The notes below the pieces were generated by a model. That model made no database searches, was not told the origin of the DNA, and was given only the letters and a program-made list of their open reading frames with translations. Positions 44,681 to 52,341 of a stretch of DNA of 64,000 nt are shown piece after piece. The translations under genes and the position numbers were made by a program. Each line of letters starts with the position of its first letter. The first letter of the stretch is position 1. This DNA comes from Alphaproteobacteria bacterium (GTDB lineage: Bacteria > Pseudomonadota > Alphaproteobacteria > Caulobacterales > Hyphomonadaceae): assembly GCA_018827375.1 (NCBI GenBank), contig JAHJYW010000010.1, forward strand, positions 1 through 64,000, in the 5' to 3' direction.

Positions 44681-45298
44681 ATGCACACCATGAATGTGCC
44701 TCAGTGCGATCCTCCTGTGATGCCACTGGAAATCCTGCTCATTGAAGATGATTTGGCCAGAGCGGCGATTTTTGATGAGGGGCTCGGGAAAACATCCAAT
44801 GTGCGCCGCATTGGCGAACTATCGACAGTATCGGTGATTGCGGCAACCGATACACACAAGGCCGATATGTTGATTATCAGCCGTCAGGTGCCTGATGGCG
44901 AGATGATCCGTATCGTCGAAGAGCTCTCAGGCAAACGTCCTATGCCCATCGTCGTCTTTGTTGAGGCGGACCAGGGCGACCTTGCCCGCCGTGCGATCAG
45001 GGCCGGGGCCAGCGGTTATATCGTGAGCGGCTTGTCTGCTGCGCGGGTGGGTCCTGTTCTTGATGTTGCAATGGAGCGCTATCGACTGATGGATGCGCTG
45101 CACAAGGAGTTGTCGCGGTCAAAGAGCGACCTTGAGGCCCGCAAGCTCATAGAGCGTGCCAAAGGCTTGCTCATGGAGCAGCGGGGCGTCTCTGAGCATG
45201 CGGCCTACGAAGCTCTGCGAAAGATGGCCATGTCGCGGGGAAAACCCGTTCGCGAGATTGCAGAGACAATTGTTGCAATATCGAACATGCTTCCCTGA
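44681..45298 (+). CDS. ANTAR-domain antitermination regulator with pseudo-receiver (NasT-like)
   Basis: This 205-aa protein has a receiver-like domain (LEILLIEDDLARAAIF, then GASGYIVSGL) followed by a C-terminal ANTAR RNA-binding domain (RKLIERAKGLLMEQRGVSEHAAYEALRKMAMSRGKPVREIAETIV). The expected phosphoacceptor Asp is replaced: the strand reads ADMLIISRQVP, with Ser in that place, so it is probably not switched by phosphorylation. ANTAR proteins bind tandem hexaloop hairpins in leader RNAs and prevent termination. No NasS-type partner is next to it. The leader of the following TonB receptor gene contains a candidate target. Starts at 44681 and 44690 are both possible. Confidence 0.88.
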   Translation: MHTMNVPQCDPPVMPLEILLIEDDLARAAIFDEGLGKTSNVRRIGELSTVSVIAATDTHKADMLIISRQVPDGEMIRIVEELSGKRPMPIVVFVEADQGDLARRAIRAGASGYIVSGLSAARVGPVLDVAMERYRLMDALHKELSRSKSDLEARKLIERAKGLLMEQRGVSEHAAYEALRKMAMSRGKPVREIAETIVAISNMLP

Positions 45299-45723
45299 CC
45301 CTTTTGCCTACTAAGGCTGGCAGGCTTCACGTCGGTCAGTTCTGGTCGTTTGCGTATCCTTATCCTTTTGGCATAGCGGCTGCTCTTACATTGAGCTTCC
45401 TTCATGTTGCGGTGCATCATTACTGTGCGCCCGGCACTACAAGGACCTGCAAGGTAGAGATTTCTGTTTGAGCGGCGCCCGCCAGCAGGTCTGCTGAAGC
45501 TGGTTCGATGATGAACCGTACGAGCGACCCAAAGCCGGGTCAGCACTGTCAGTCGCCCAGATATGGCGGCTTTACGACAAAACATGAGGTCCAGTGGGAT
45601 CTTTATTCGACTTTTCCGGTGCGCCTCTACGCGACGCATACGGAGAAGGGGTTCAGTTAATCCGCTCTGCGGATGGGGTGGCGCTGCCCGACAAGCAGCG
45701 CAACAAAAACGGGGTAGTAAAAA
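45299..45723. other. Long leader region between the ANTAR gene and TonB receptor gene
   Basis: The 425 bp contain the candidate ANTAR RNA (45483-45573) and a purine-rich segment with GGGGTAG shortly before the receptor start. No convincing gene is seen. The length is unusual compared with the other intergenic gaps of this window and fits leader-mediated control. Confidence 0.5.
45483..45573 (+). ncRNA. Candidate ANTAR-target leader RNA of the TonB receptor gene
   Basis: The 425-bp leader contains two adjacent 5-bp hairpins with six-nucleotide loops: GGTTC-GATGAT-GAACC (45502-45517) and GACCC-AAAGCC-GGGTC (45526-45541). The second loop has A at position 1 and G at position 4, the known ANTAR-target signature; the first keeps G4 but has G at position 1. 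AAAGCCG (45531-45537), made of the second loop and one stem base, is fully complementary to CGGCTTT (45567-45573), giving a mutually exclusive alternative fold. A small hairpin CAGCA-ggtc-TGCTG (45483-45496) precedes them. The alternative stem has only a short T-run, so terminator activity is uncertain. Confidence 0.5.
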
Positions 45724-48348
45724 ATGAAAATTTCTTTTCGAACATATCTGATGTCCGGTGTGTTTCTTGCGGCAGGTAGCCTTACAGCAACCGCGCAAGA
45801 GATTGCCGTCGCGCAGGAACTAGCCGTGACAGATTCGGTCTCGGTACAGCAGACCATTACCGTTACAGGCTCACGCGGCAAACCGCGTACAGTCGCGGAC
45901 TCGGCCGTGCCGATTGACGTTCTCGACGAAGCAACCATCAAGGACGTCTCGTTCACGGACACCAATGACGTACTCAAGACGCTCGTGCCTTCCTACACAA
46001 TTGGCCGCGAGCCGATCTCCGATGGGTCGACCTTTGTTCGTCCAGCCGCTCTGCGCGGTCTGTCTTCGGACAAAACACTCGTCCTCGTAAACTCCAAGCG
46101 CCGTCACCGCGCTGCGCTTGTGTCCATCGGTGGTTCGGGTACGCAAGGTCCCGACGTCGCAACGATCCCAGCCTCTGCACTGAAAACAGTTGAAATTCTG
46201 CGCGATGGTGCCGCTGCCCAATACGGTTCCGACGCTATTGCCGGCGTTATAAACTTTATTCTGAAGGATTCGGCGGAGGGCGCCGAAATCACCGTTCAGG
46301 GCGGCCAGTATTTTGAAGGCGACGGCGAAGACCTCCTGATTGCCGGCAATATCGGTCTTCCGCTGGGCGAGAACGGCTTTATCAATATCAGCCTTGAGGG
46401 CACGAGCGCGCAGCCGACAAGCCGCGGCAAGCAATGGGATGAAACGACATCGTTCGATGTCGATGCCTACGTCGCGGCAAATCCGGACAAGGCCTATCTC
46501 TACGGCCCCGGCGGCGATTATGACTCAAGCAACGTACAGATCTGGGGACAGCCTGAATCGGAAGCCTTCCGTTCGTTCGTGAACATGGGCTACACGCTGC
46601 CAGGCGGCCAAGAGCTCTATGCTTTCGCCAACTACTCGAACTCGTCGGCAGATGGGGACTTCAACTATCGCTTCCCGGGTAACTCCGTGAACGGTCCGCT
46701 GATCCGTCTTCAAAACGGTTCGACCTACAAGTTCGACAGCCTGTTCCCAGCCGGCTTTACGCCACGCTTCTTCGGTAACGTAGTGGACTATTCGACGACC
46801 GGCGGTATCCGCGGTGAATTCACACCTGACTTTACCTATGATTTCTCGGCGCGCTACGGCAAGAACCAGATCAACTATAAGCTTGCTAATACGGTCAACC
46901 CGTCGCTCGGGGACAGCTCCCCAACCGTCTTCCACCCGGGCGACCTGATTTCGGACGAAGTCGCGGTTGCTGCTGACTTTGTTTATTCCTACGAAATGGG
47001 CGGCTTCGCCAGCCCGGTCGATTTCAGCTTCGGTGCTGAATGGCGGGACGAGGGTTATGAGGCTGTTGCAGGCGATGAGGCCTCCTACATAGCCGGACCA
47101 TATGCCTTTTCGGATCCATGGGGTTTCTGTGATGGAGCCGCTCCGACCGCCGCGGGTGTTGCGGTTATTGCCGACGGTTCATCGCTTGACTGTGCAAATA
47201 CTTCCGACCCTGTCTATACACTCAACGGTGTTGGCTCCAACGGCTTCCCTGGCTATTCGCCTGACTATTCGGGTTCGCTCAACCGCGACAGCTACGGCAT
47301 TTATGGAGGCGCTTCGGCGGACCTGACCGATGCCCTGTTCGTTGAAGTCGCTGGCCGCTTCGAAAACTACTCGGACTTCGGAGAAACGACGAACGGCAAG
47401 ATTGCCGCACGTTGGTCTGTCACACCGAACATCAACATCCGTGGCTCTGTGGGTACCGGCTTCCGGGCGCCAACACCGGGCCAGCTTGCCACAACGAACG
47501 TGTCGACGCGCTTCCCTGCAGGTGAACCGGTCGCATCCGGTCTCTTCCCTGCTTCAAACCCTGTGTCGCAATTCCTCGGCGCAGAGGAGTTGAAGCCAGA
47601 GAAATCGACGAACTACTCACTCGGTGCAACAGGCTCGTTTGGTCCATTGAGTGTGACGCTTGATCTCTACAAGATTGACATCAGCGACCAGTTCTACGCA
47701 TCGCGCTCGATTACCGTGACGTCGGAAATTCGCGATCAGTTGATTGCTGCAGGCGTTCCTGGAGCTGATACGATCGGTGCTGTTCAGTTCTTCCAGAACG
47801 CATTCGACTCTTCGACAGAAGGCGTCGATCTGGTCGTCACTTATCTGGCAGACTGGGGAGCAACTGGAACCACGGCTTTCACGCTAAGCTCGAACTTCAA
47901 CACATTCTCGGTTGAGCAGGTCAACATTGATGGTCTGTTCCTCGAAGAAGATGTCTACGACTTCGAGAACGGCACACCTAATTTCCGCACAACCTTCACG
48001 GTATCGCACTCGATCGGGGCCTACACGTTCCTCGGCCGGGCGAACTATTACGGTGAGTACAGCCCGTCGCAGTGTTTCACCGGTGCTGCAGCCGATGGTT
48101 ACAGCTGCCCAGGCGGCTTGATCACGGAAGATTCAGGTAGTGAGATCTTGTTCGATCTCGAGGCGAGCTATGCCTACGACGACACAACCAAGTTCACGAT
48201 CGGTGCGCGTAACATCACGAATGAATACCCCTATGAGCCTGACTACAACAATCTGCGGGAAACGGGAAACGGCCGGATCTACCGCTCCGACTCGATCGTC
48301 GATTGGCAAGGTGGTTTTGTCTATTTGAAGGCAACCAAGAGCTTCTGA
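45724..48348 (+). CDS. TonB-dependent receptor under possible ANTAR control
   Basis: This 874-aa receptor has a signal peptide (cleavage near LTATAQ), a TonB-box-like QTITVTGSR, and a plug with RPAALRGLSSDKTLVLVNSKRRHRAAL and VEILRDGAAAQYGSDAIAGVINFIL. The plug matches the group whose first plug helix follows DVLKTLVPSYTIGREPI, distinct from the other three receptors here. The barrel ends in LKATKSF. It is preceded by a long structured leader and an ANTAR regulator gene, and followed by TauE/SafE and exported aminotransferase genes. Its ligand is unknown; an amino compound or sulfonate would fit the downstream genes. Confidence 0.92.
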   Translation: MKISFRTYLMSGVFLAAGSLTATAQEIAVAQELAVTDSVSVQQTITVTGSRGKPRTVADSAVPIDVLDEATIKDVSFTDTNDVLKTLVPSYTIGREPISDGSTFVRPAALRGLSSDKTLVLVNSKRRHRAALVSIGGSGTQGPDVATIPASALKTVEILRDGAAAQYGSDAIAGVINFILKDSAEGAEITVQGGQYFEGDGEDLLIAGNIGLPLGENGFINISLEGTSAQPTSRGKQWDETTSFDVDAYVAANPDKAYLYGPGGDYDSSNVQIWGQPESEAFRSFVNMGYTLPGGQELYAFANYSNSSADGDFNYRFPGNSVNGPLIRLQNGSTYKFDSLFPAGFTPRFFGNVVDYSTTGGIRGEFTPDFTYDFSARYGKNQINYKLANTVNPSLGDSSPTVFHPGDLISDEVAVAADFVYSYEMGGFASPVDFSFGAEWRDEGYEAVAGDEASYIAGPYAFSDPWGFCDGAAPTAAGVAVIADGSSLDCANTSDPVYTLNGVGSNGFPGYSPDYSGSLNRDSYGIYGGASADLTDALFVEVAGRFENYSDFGETTNGKIAARWSVTPNINIRGSVGTGFRAPTPGQLATTNVSTRFPAGEPVASGLFPASNPVSQFLGAEELKPEKSTNYSLGATGSFGPLSVTLDLYKIDISDQFYASRSITVTSEIRDQLIAAGVPGADTIGAVQFFQNAFDSSTEGVDLVVTYLADWGATGTTAFTLSSNFNTFSVEQVNIDGLFLEEDVYDFENGTPNFRTTFTVSHSIGAYTFLGRANYYGEYSPSQCFTGAAADGYSCPGGLITEDSGSEILFDLEASYAYDDTTKFTIGARNITNEYPYEPDYNNLRETGNGRIYRSDSIVDWQGGFVYLKATKSF

Positions 48349-48396
48349 TGCTTCTGAGCACAATCTGACCGTCCTTTAGGCAGATGACTAAAAATA

Positions 48397-48422
48397 CAGG
48401 GAGCGAGGCAACTCGCTCCCTG
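48397..48422 (+). terminator. Perfect hairpin after the TonB receptor gene
   Basis: CAGGGAGCGAG (48397-48407) pairs with CTCGCTCCCTG (48412-48422) around the tetraloop GCAA. Only CTTCGGTTT follows, so it is either a modest terminator or a 3' stabiliser. Its position argues that translation of the permease gene starts after it, at 48489. Confidence 0.65.
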
Positions 48423-48488
48423 CTTCGGTTTAAGGACTGTGCTTATCGTCCTCTCGAGCCCCATCATCAAACAGAAGCACTCAATTAC

Positions 48489-49331
48489 ATGTCATTATCA
48501 AATCTCGATCTGGCTCATATCAGCCAGCTAGTCGCCGTTTTGCTTGCTGCAGGACTTGTTGCAGGTTTCGTCGCTGGGCTGTTCGGTATCGGGGGCGGTT
48601 TTGTTGTCGTCCCGGCCCTCCTTCTCACCTTCGCGGTGTTTAATGTCGAAAGCGATGTCATCACGCACCTCGCCATTGGTACCTCACTCGCCACCATTAT
48701 CGTCACCTCGTCTCGCTCGCTGCACGCACACAACAAGCGTGGTGCCGTCGACTTCAAGATCATTCGTGACTGGACGCTGTGGCTCGTGGTTGGCGCGGTC
48801 CTTGGTATTCTGATTGCGCGCTACATGGATGGCCGTTCGTTGAAGTGGATATTCTCCGTGGGCGTATTTCTTATGGGGGTGCATTTCATTGCACCGGTCA
48901 TGCAGCCGAAAAAGGCCATAACGACCGACATGCCTCAAGGACCACTGCTCGCGGGTATTGCGACATTCCTGGGGGGCTTTTCGGCGCTGCTCGGCATTGG
49001 GGGCGGCACGATTGCTGTGCTCGTCATGACGGCATGCGGCCGTCCCATTCACCAGGCTGTGGCCACGGCGGCGGGTTTCGGCGTGATAATTGCTATCCCC
49101 GGGGCAATCGGATTTGCGATCCTCGGGCTGGGTGAGCCGGGCTTGCCTTTTGGTTCAATCGGCTATGTCAACGTGATTGCCGTTCTTGCAATTACTGCTA
49201 TGTCTTTCATTACCGCGCCTCTTGGAGCGCGCGCCGCGCACAGTCTCAACGCCGTAGCACTGAAGCGTATATTCGGGATTTATCTTGTCGCAACGTCTGC
49301 GCTCGTCCTGTACAATTCGTTTACTTCCTGA
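48489..49331 (+). CDS. TauE/SafE-family membrane permease
   Basis: This 280-aa protein has about eight transmembrane helices and the duplicated family motif GLFGIGGGFVVVPAL / ALLGIGGGTIAVLVM that marks TauE/SafE transporters of sulfite, sulfoacetate and other small anions. ATG at 48489 is preferred because frame upstream of it would run through a strong hairpin; the ribosome binding site is weak. It lies between a TonB receptor gene and an exported aminotransferase gene on the same strand. Export of a small sulfur-containing or carboxylate anion is a family-level guess. Confidence 0.87.
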   Translation: MSLSNLDLAHISQLVAVLLAAGLVAGFVAGLFGIGGGFVVVPALLLTFAVFNVESDVITHLAIGTSLATIIVTSSRSLHAHNKRGAVDFKIIRDWTLWLVVGAVLGILIARYMDGRSLKWIFSVGVFLMGVHFIAPVMQPKKAITTDMPQGPLLAGIATFLGGFSALLGIGGGTIAVLVMTACGRPIHQAVATAAGFGVIIAIPGAIGFAILGLGEPGLPFGSIGYVNVIAVLAITAMSFITAPLGARAAHSLNAVALKRIFGIYLVATSALVLYNSFTS

Positions 49332-49406
49332 TCTCTTTTTGGGAGCCTCGGTTTGCCTGCCGTGGAAAATCCCGTTTCATACCAACCAACGACTGGGGAA
49401 ATAAAA

Positions 49407-50567
49407 ATGGCATTTGATATTTCACGACGCTTAGTCTTGACGGGAGCTGTCGGTGCTACCGTCGCGTGCGCAACGGCGTGCACGACAGCACAAACGGCAA
49501 CCGCCGAGGCCGCATTTCCTGCCAATGCTCCGTCCGCTGATCCCGATCCGGAACTGCTTGGACCCCGTGGCGGCGTTGCGCTGCTTTCGCGGAACGAAAA
49601 CCCTTATGGTCCAGCGCCATCGGCCCTGAAAATGATCGAATATGCTGGCAAGAAGGGCGCTTACTATCCTGATATCGCCGGTGCAAAACTGGCTGAGATG
49701 ATCGCTGAACGCCACGGTGTGACGCCAGACATGATTGCCATCACGACGGGTTCCGGCGAAGCGCTTAGCGCCATCGCCCTGATCTATGGCAAGAACGGCC
49801 CCATAGTTGCCCCGCGCTTGTTCTGGGATACGACGGCACTTTACGCCGTCAATCTCGGCATGGCCGAAATTGATCGTGTTGCACTTGCGCCTGACATGAG
49901 CACAGACCTGGCAGCGATCGAAGCAAAGGTCACAACCGGCACGGGCCTCGTGCAGCTTTGTAACCCGAACAACCCGACCGGCCTGGTTGCGGAACCTGCT
50001 GAGCTGAAAGCGGCCGTTGTGCGCATGTCCAAGCTTACGACAGTGCTCGTTGACGAAGCCTATATGGAACTCGCCGACGACCCTGAAGGCAACACCTGCA
50101 TCGGTCTCGTGAAGGAAGGACACAATGTAATCGTGTCGCGTACCTTCTCAAAGATTTACGGCATGGCTGGCATTCGCGTTGGCTACACGATCTCGTCGCC
50201 AGAAATTGCCGCCAAGATTCAGTCAACTGCGATGTCGTGGATTTCGGGCGTGGGGCTTGCTGCCGCCATCGGCAGCTATGACGACACCGCATTCATCGAC
50301 TTCTCGAAGGGCAAGATCGTGGAAGGCCGCAAGATGGTCCTCACCACGCTGGATACGCTCGACCTGGAATACCTGCCGTCGCAGACGAACTTTGTCTACT
50401 TCAAGTCAGGCAAGCCGGCGAACGACGTGGCCAAGGCCATGAAGGAGCGCGGCATCTACATTCGCGGTCAGTACATGGACTACACGGACTGGACGCGCGT
50501 TTCGATGGGCAAAATCGAAGACATCGAGCGTTTCTGCAAGGCGCTACCGGAAGTCGTCGGCGCCTGA
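49407..50567 (+). CDS. Tat-exported PLP-dependent aminotransferase (HisC-like fold)
   Basis: This 386-aa class I/II aminotransferase resembles histidinol-phosphate aminotransferases: LSRNENPYGPAPSAL, TTGSGEALSAIA, NPNNPTG, VDEAYMEL, and SRTFSKIYGMAGIRVGY with the PLP lysine Lys249. Unlike HisC it starts with a twin-arginine leader (ISRRLVLTGAVGATVACATAC), so the folded PLP enzyme should be exported; a weak lipobox lies at ATAC. ATG at 49407 follows GGGGAAATAAAA. It is the last gene of the TonB receptor-TauE group. A periplasmic transaminase needs an amino donor and keto acceptor outside the cytoplasm, which is unusual and unexplained. Confidence 0.86.
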   Translation: MAFDISRRLVLTGAVGATVACATACTTAQTATAEAAFPANAPSADPDPELLGPRGGVALLSRNENPYGPAPSALKMIEYAGKKGAYYPDIAGAKLAEMIAERHGVTPDMIAITTGSGEALSAIALIYGKNGPIVAPRLFWDTTALYAVNLGMAEIDRVALAPDMSTDLAAIEAKVTTGTGLVQLCNPNNPTGLVAEPAELKAAVVRMSKLTTVLVDEAYMELADDPEGNTCIGLVKEGHNVIVSRTFSKIYGMAGIRVGYTISSPEIAAKIQSTAMSWISGVGLAAAIGSYDDTAFIDFSKGKIVEGRKMVLTTLDTLDLEYLPSQTNFVYFKSGKPANDVAKAMKERGIYIRGQYMDYTDWTRVSMGKIEDIERFCKALPEVVGA

Positions 50568-50594
50568 TCGCTAGCGACCATGAAACAATCGAAA

Positions 50595-50624
50595 GGCCGG
50601 GGCGAAAGCTCCGGTCTTTTATTT
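50595..50624 (+). terminator. Rho-independent terminator after the aminotransferase gene
   Basis: GGCCGGGGC (50595-50603) pairs with GCTCCGGTC (50608-50616), with two G-U pairs, around a GAAA tetraloop and is followed by TTTTATTTT. This is a textbook intrinsic terminator closing the TonB receptor-TauE-aminotransferase region. Confidence 0.88.
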
Positions 50625-50663
50625 TGTGTGTATGGAAGGCGTTTATGTAAGACACCGAATCAG

Positions 50664-50740
50664 TGGTGACCCCTGCAGGACTTGAACCTGCAACCGTCGG
50701 ATTAGAAGTCCGGTGCTCTATCCAGTTGAGCTAAGGGGCC
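50664..50740 (-). tRNA. tRNA-Arg (anticodon TCT)
   Basis: The minus strand gives a complete cloverleaf: acceptor GGCCCCT paired to AGGGGTC, D-arm AGCTCAACTGGATAGAGC, anticodon stem-loop CCGGACTTCTAATCCGG with TCT, T-arm with GGTTCAAGTCC, discriminator A and an encoded CCA. Confidence 0.95.
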
Positions 50741-50756
50741 ACGCTGGTGACGCGCC

Positions 50757-51065
50757 TTAGTGCGTCCAGGGCTGCTTGCGGTCAAACGCGAAATTCTCGC
50801 TGTACGACTTTACCAATCGCTTGCGTTCGCGTGATTCTTCAACTCGGAAAGTCATGCCTTCGCGCTGGGCGTATTCGACGGCTTCGTCCTGGGTGTCGAA
50901 TTCGAGACGAACCTGACCCGATGTATCGTCGATGCTTGTCCAGCCCATAACGGGGTCAGCGCTGCGGCGCGCGCCGGGTTTGACGAATTCAAGGATCCAG
51001 GATTTGGTTTTGCCTCGACCGGATGTCATGGCGCTTTTGGTGGGTCTGTAGATCCGCGCTTCCAT
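50757..51065 (-). CDS. ETC complex I accessory subunit, NDUFS4-like
   Basis: This 102-aa protein matches the alphaproteobacterial homologue of the mitochondrial 18-kDa complex I subunit NDUFS4. It begins MEARIYRPTKSAMTSGRGKTKSWILEF, has GWTSIDDTSGQVRLEFDTQDEAVEYAQREG in the centre and ends with YSENFAFDRKQPWTH. It stabilises NADH:ubiquinone oxidoreductase on the cytoplasmic side. The start at 51065 follows GAGG; open frame further upstream runs through the tRNA-Pro gene and is not coding. It lies between two tRNA genes, as is common for stand-alone housekeeping genes. Confidence 0.92.
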   Translation of the reverse strand: MEARIYRPTKSAMTSGRGKTKSWILEFVKPGARRSADPVMGWTSIDDTSGQVRLEFDTQDEAVEYAQREGMTFRVEESRERKRLVKSYSENFAFDRKQPWTH

Positions 51066-51093
51066 CAGCCGCCTCGTCTCATCAAGAAGTTCT

Positions 51094-51170
<77 letters not shown>

Positions 51171-51298
51171 GAGTCCCGTAATAATGGCCGCAGGCGCGCG
51201 CGCAAGCCCTTTTCCGCTGTAAAACACAACAGTTTTTATAAGCCGCAGAAAATGACCTTAAAACAGGGCTTTATAGTCGGTGGCGCAGCTGAAAAACC

Positions 51299-52171
51299 TC
51301 AGTTCTTCGGCTTTTTCTGACGCATCAGGCCTTCCTGGGCCACGCTGGCGACCAGCTTCCCATCGCGGTTGTATATACTACCCCGGTTAAAACTGCGTCC
51401 GCCGCCCGCAAACGGGCTGTCCATGGCGTAAAGATGCCAGTCGGAGAACTTGACCGGCGCGTGAAACCAGATGGCATGATCGAGGCTCGCCGACATGAGT
51501 TTTGGATCAAACCACGTCAGACCATGCGGCCGGTTGCCAGTGCCGAGGAGGCTCATGTCGGATGCATAGGCCAGCAGGCATTGGTGCAGCGCCTGATCTC
51601 CGCCGACATCCCTGGCGACTCGCATCCAGACCTGGTGCACGTCGCTTGCCGGCTCGGGCTTGAGCAAATCGAGTGGGGAAACGTCGCGCATTTCGATGTC
51701 GCGTTCCCGGGTGAACTCCTCCCGTAGACGCTCGGGCATTCTTTCTGCGATCTCCACTCGACGCTCACGCAGACCTTTCAAGCTTTCCGGGTCTGGCGCG
51801 TCCGGCATGTCGTGCTGGTGCTCCCAGCTCTCTTCAGGCACCTGGAAACTGGCCGCCAGGTTGAAGATCTGCTTGCCGTGCTGGATGGCAACGACACGCC
51901 GTGTCGTGAAGCTGCCGCCATCGCGGGCGTGATCAACCTGATAGATGATCGGCACTTTTGGATCGCCGGGCCGAATGAAATAGGCGTGCAGCGAGTGGCA
52001 TACCCGGTCTTCTGAAACAGTGCGCTGAGCGGCTACGAGCGCTTGGGCGATAACCTGGCCGCCGAAAACACGCTGATTGGCGCGCTCATCAGGGCTCTGG
52101 CCACGAAACAGGTCGTGTTCCAGGCGCTCGATATCTAGCAAGACCAATAGATTTCCAACAGGATCAGACAT
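51299..52171 (-). CDS. tesB: Acyl-CoA thioesterase II
   Basis: This 290-aa double-hotdog thioesterase matches TesB: LLDIERLEHDLFRGQSPDERANQRVFGGQVIAQAL at the start, HSLHAYFIRPGDPKVPIIYQVD, GGSFTTRRVVAIQHG, and the second-domain segment LDHAIWFHAPVKFSDWHLYAMDSPFAGGGRSFNRGSIY. It hydrolyses medium- and long-chain acyl-CoA in the cytoplasm. ATG at 52171 follows GGAGGG. It diverges from an acyl-CoA synthetase gene, so opposing acyl-CoA activities share one promoter region. Confidence 0.93.
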   Translation of the reverse strand: MSDPVGNLLVLLDIERLEHDLFRGQSPDERANQRVFGGQVIAQALVAAQRTVSEDRVCHSLHAYFIRPGDPKVPIIYQVDHARDGGSFTTRRVVAIQHGKQIFNLAASFQVPEESWEHQHDMPDAPDPESLKGLRERRVEIAERMPERLREEFTRERDIEMRDVSPLDLLKPEPASDVHQVWMRVARDVGGDQALHQCLLAYASDMSLLGTGNRPHGLTWFDPKLMSASLDHAIWFHAPVKFSDWHLYAMDSPFAGGGRSFNRGSIYNRDGKLVASVAQEGLMRQKKPKN

Positions 52172-52341
52172 GGCGCACCCTCCGCTTCGCATCGGCAGCA
52201 ACTACCAGAGACATTCACGCGTGCAAACCCGTCATGAAGAGCGTGCCCCTTTGACAACATGGCCGTCCCGCGCTCAGCTTGTCAGATGAGACTATCCGTG
52301 GGCAATAAAGAGCCTTAGCTGCAACGAGGACGATCCATTTC

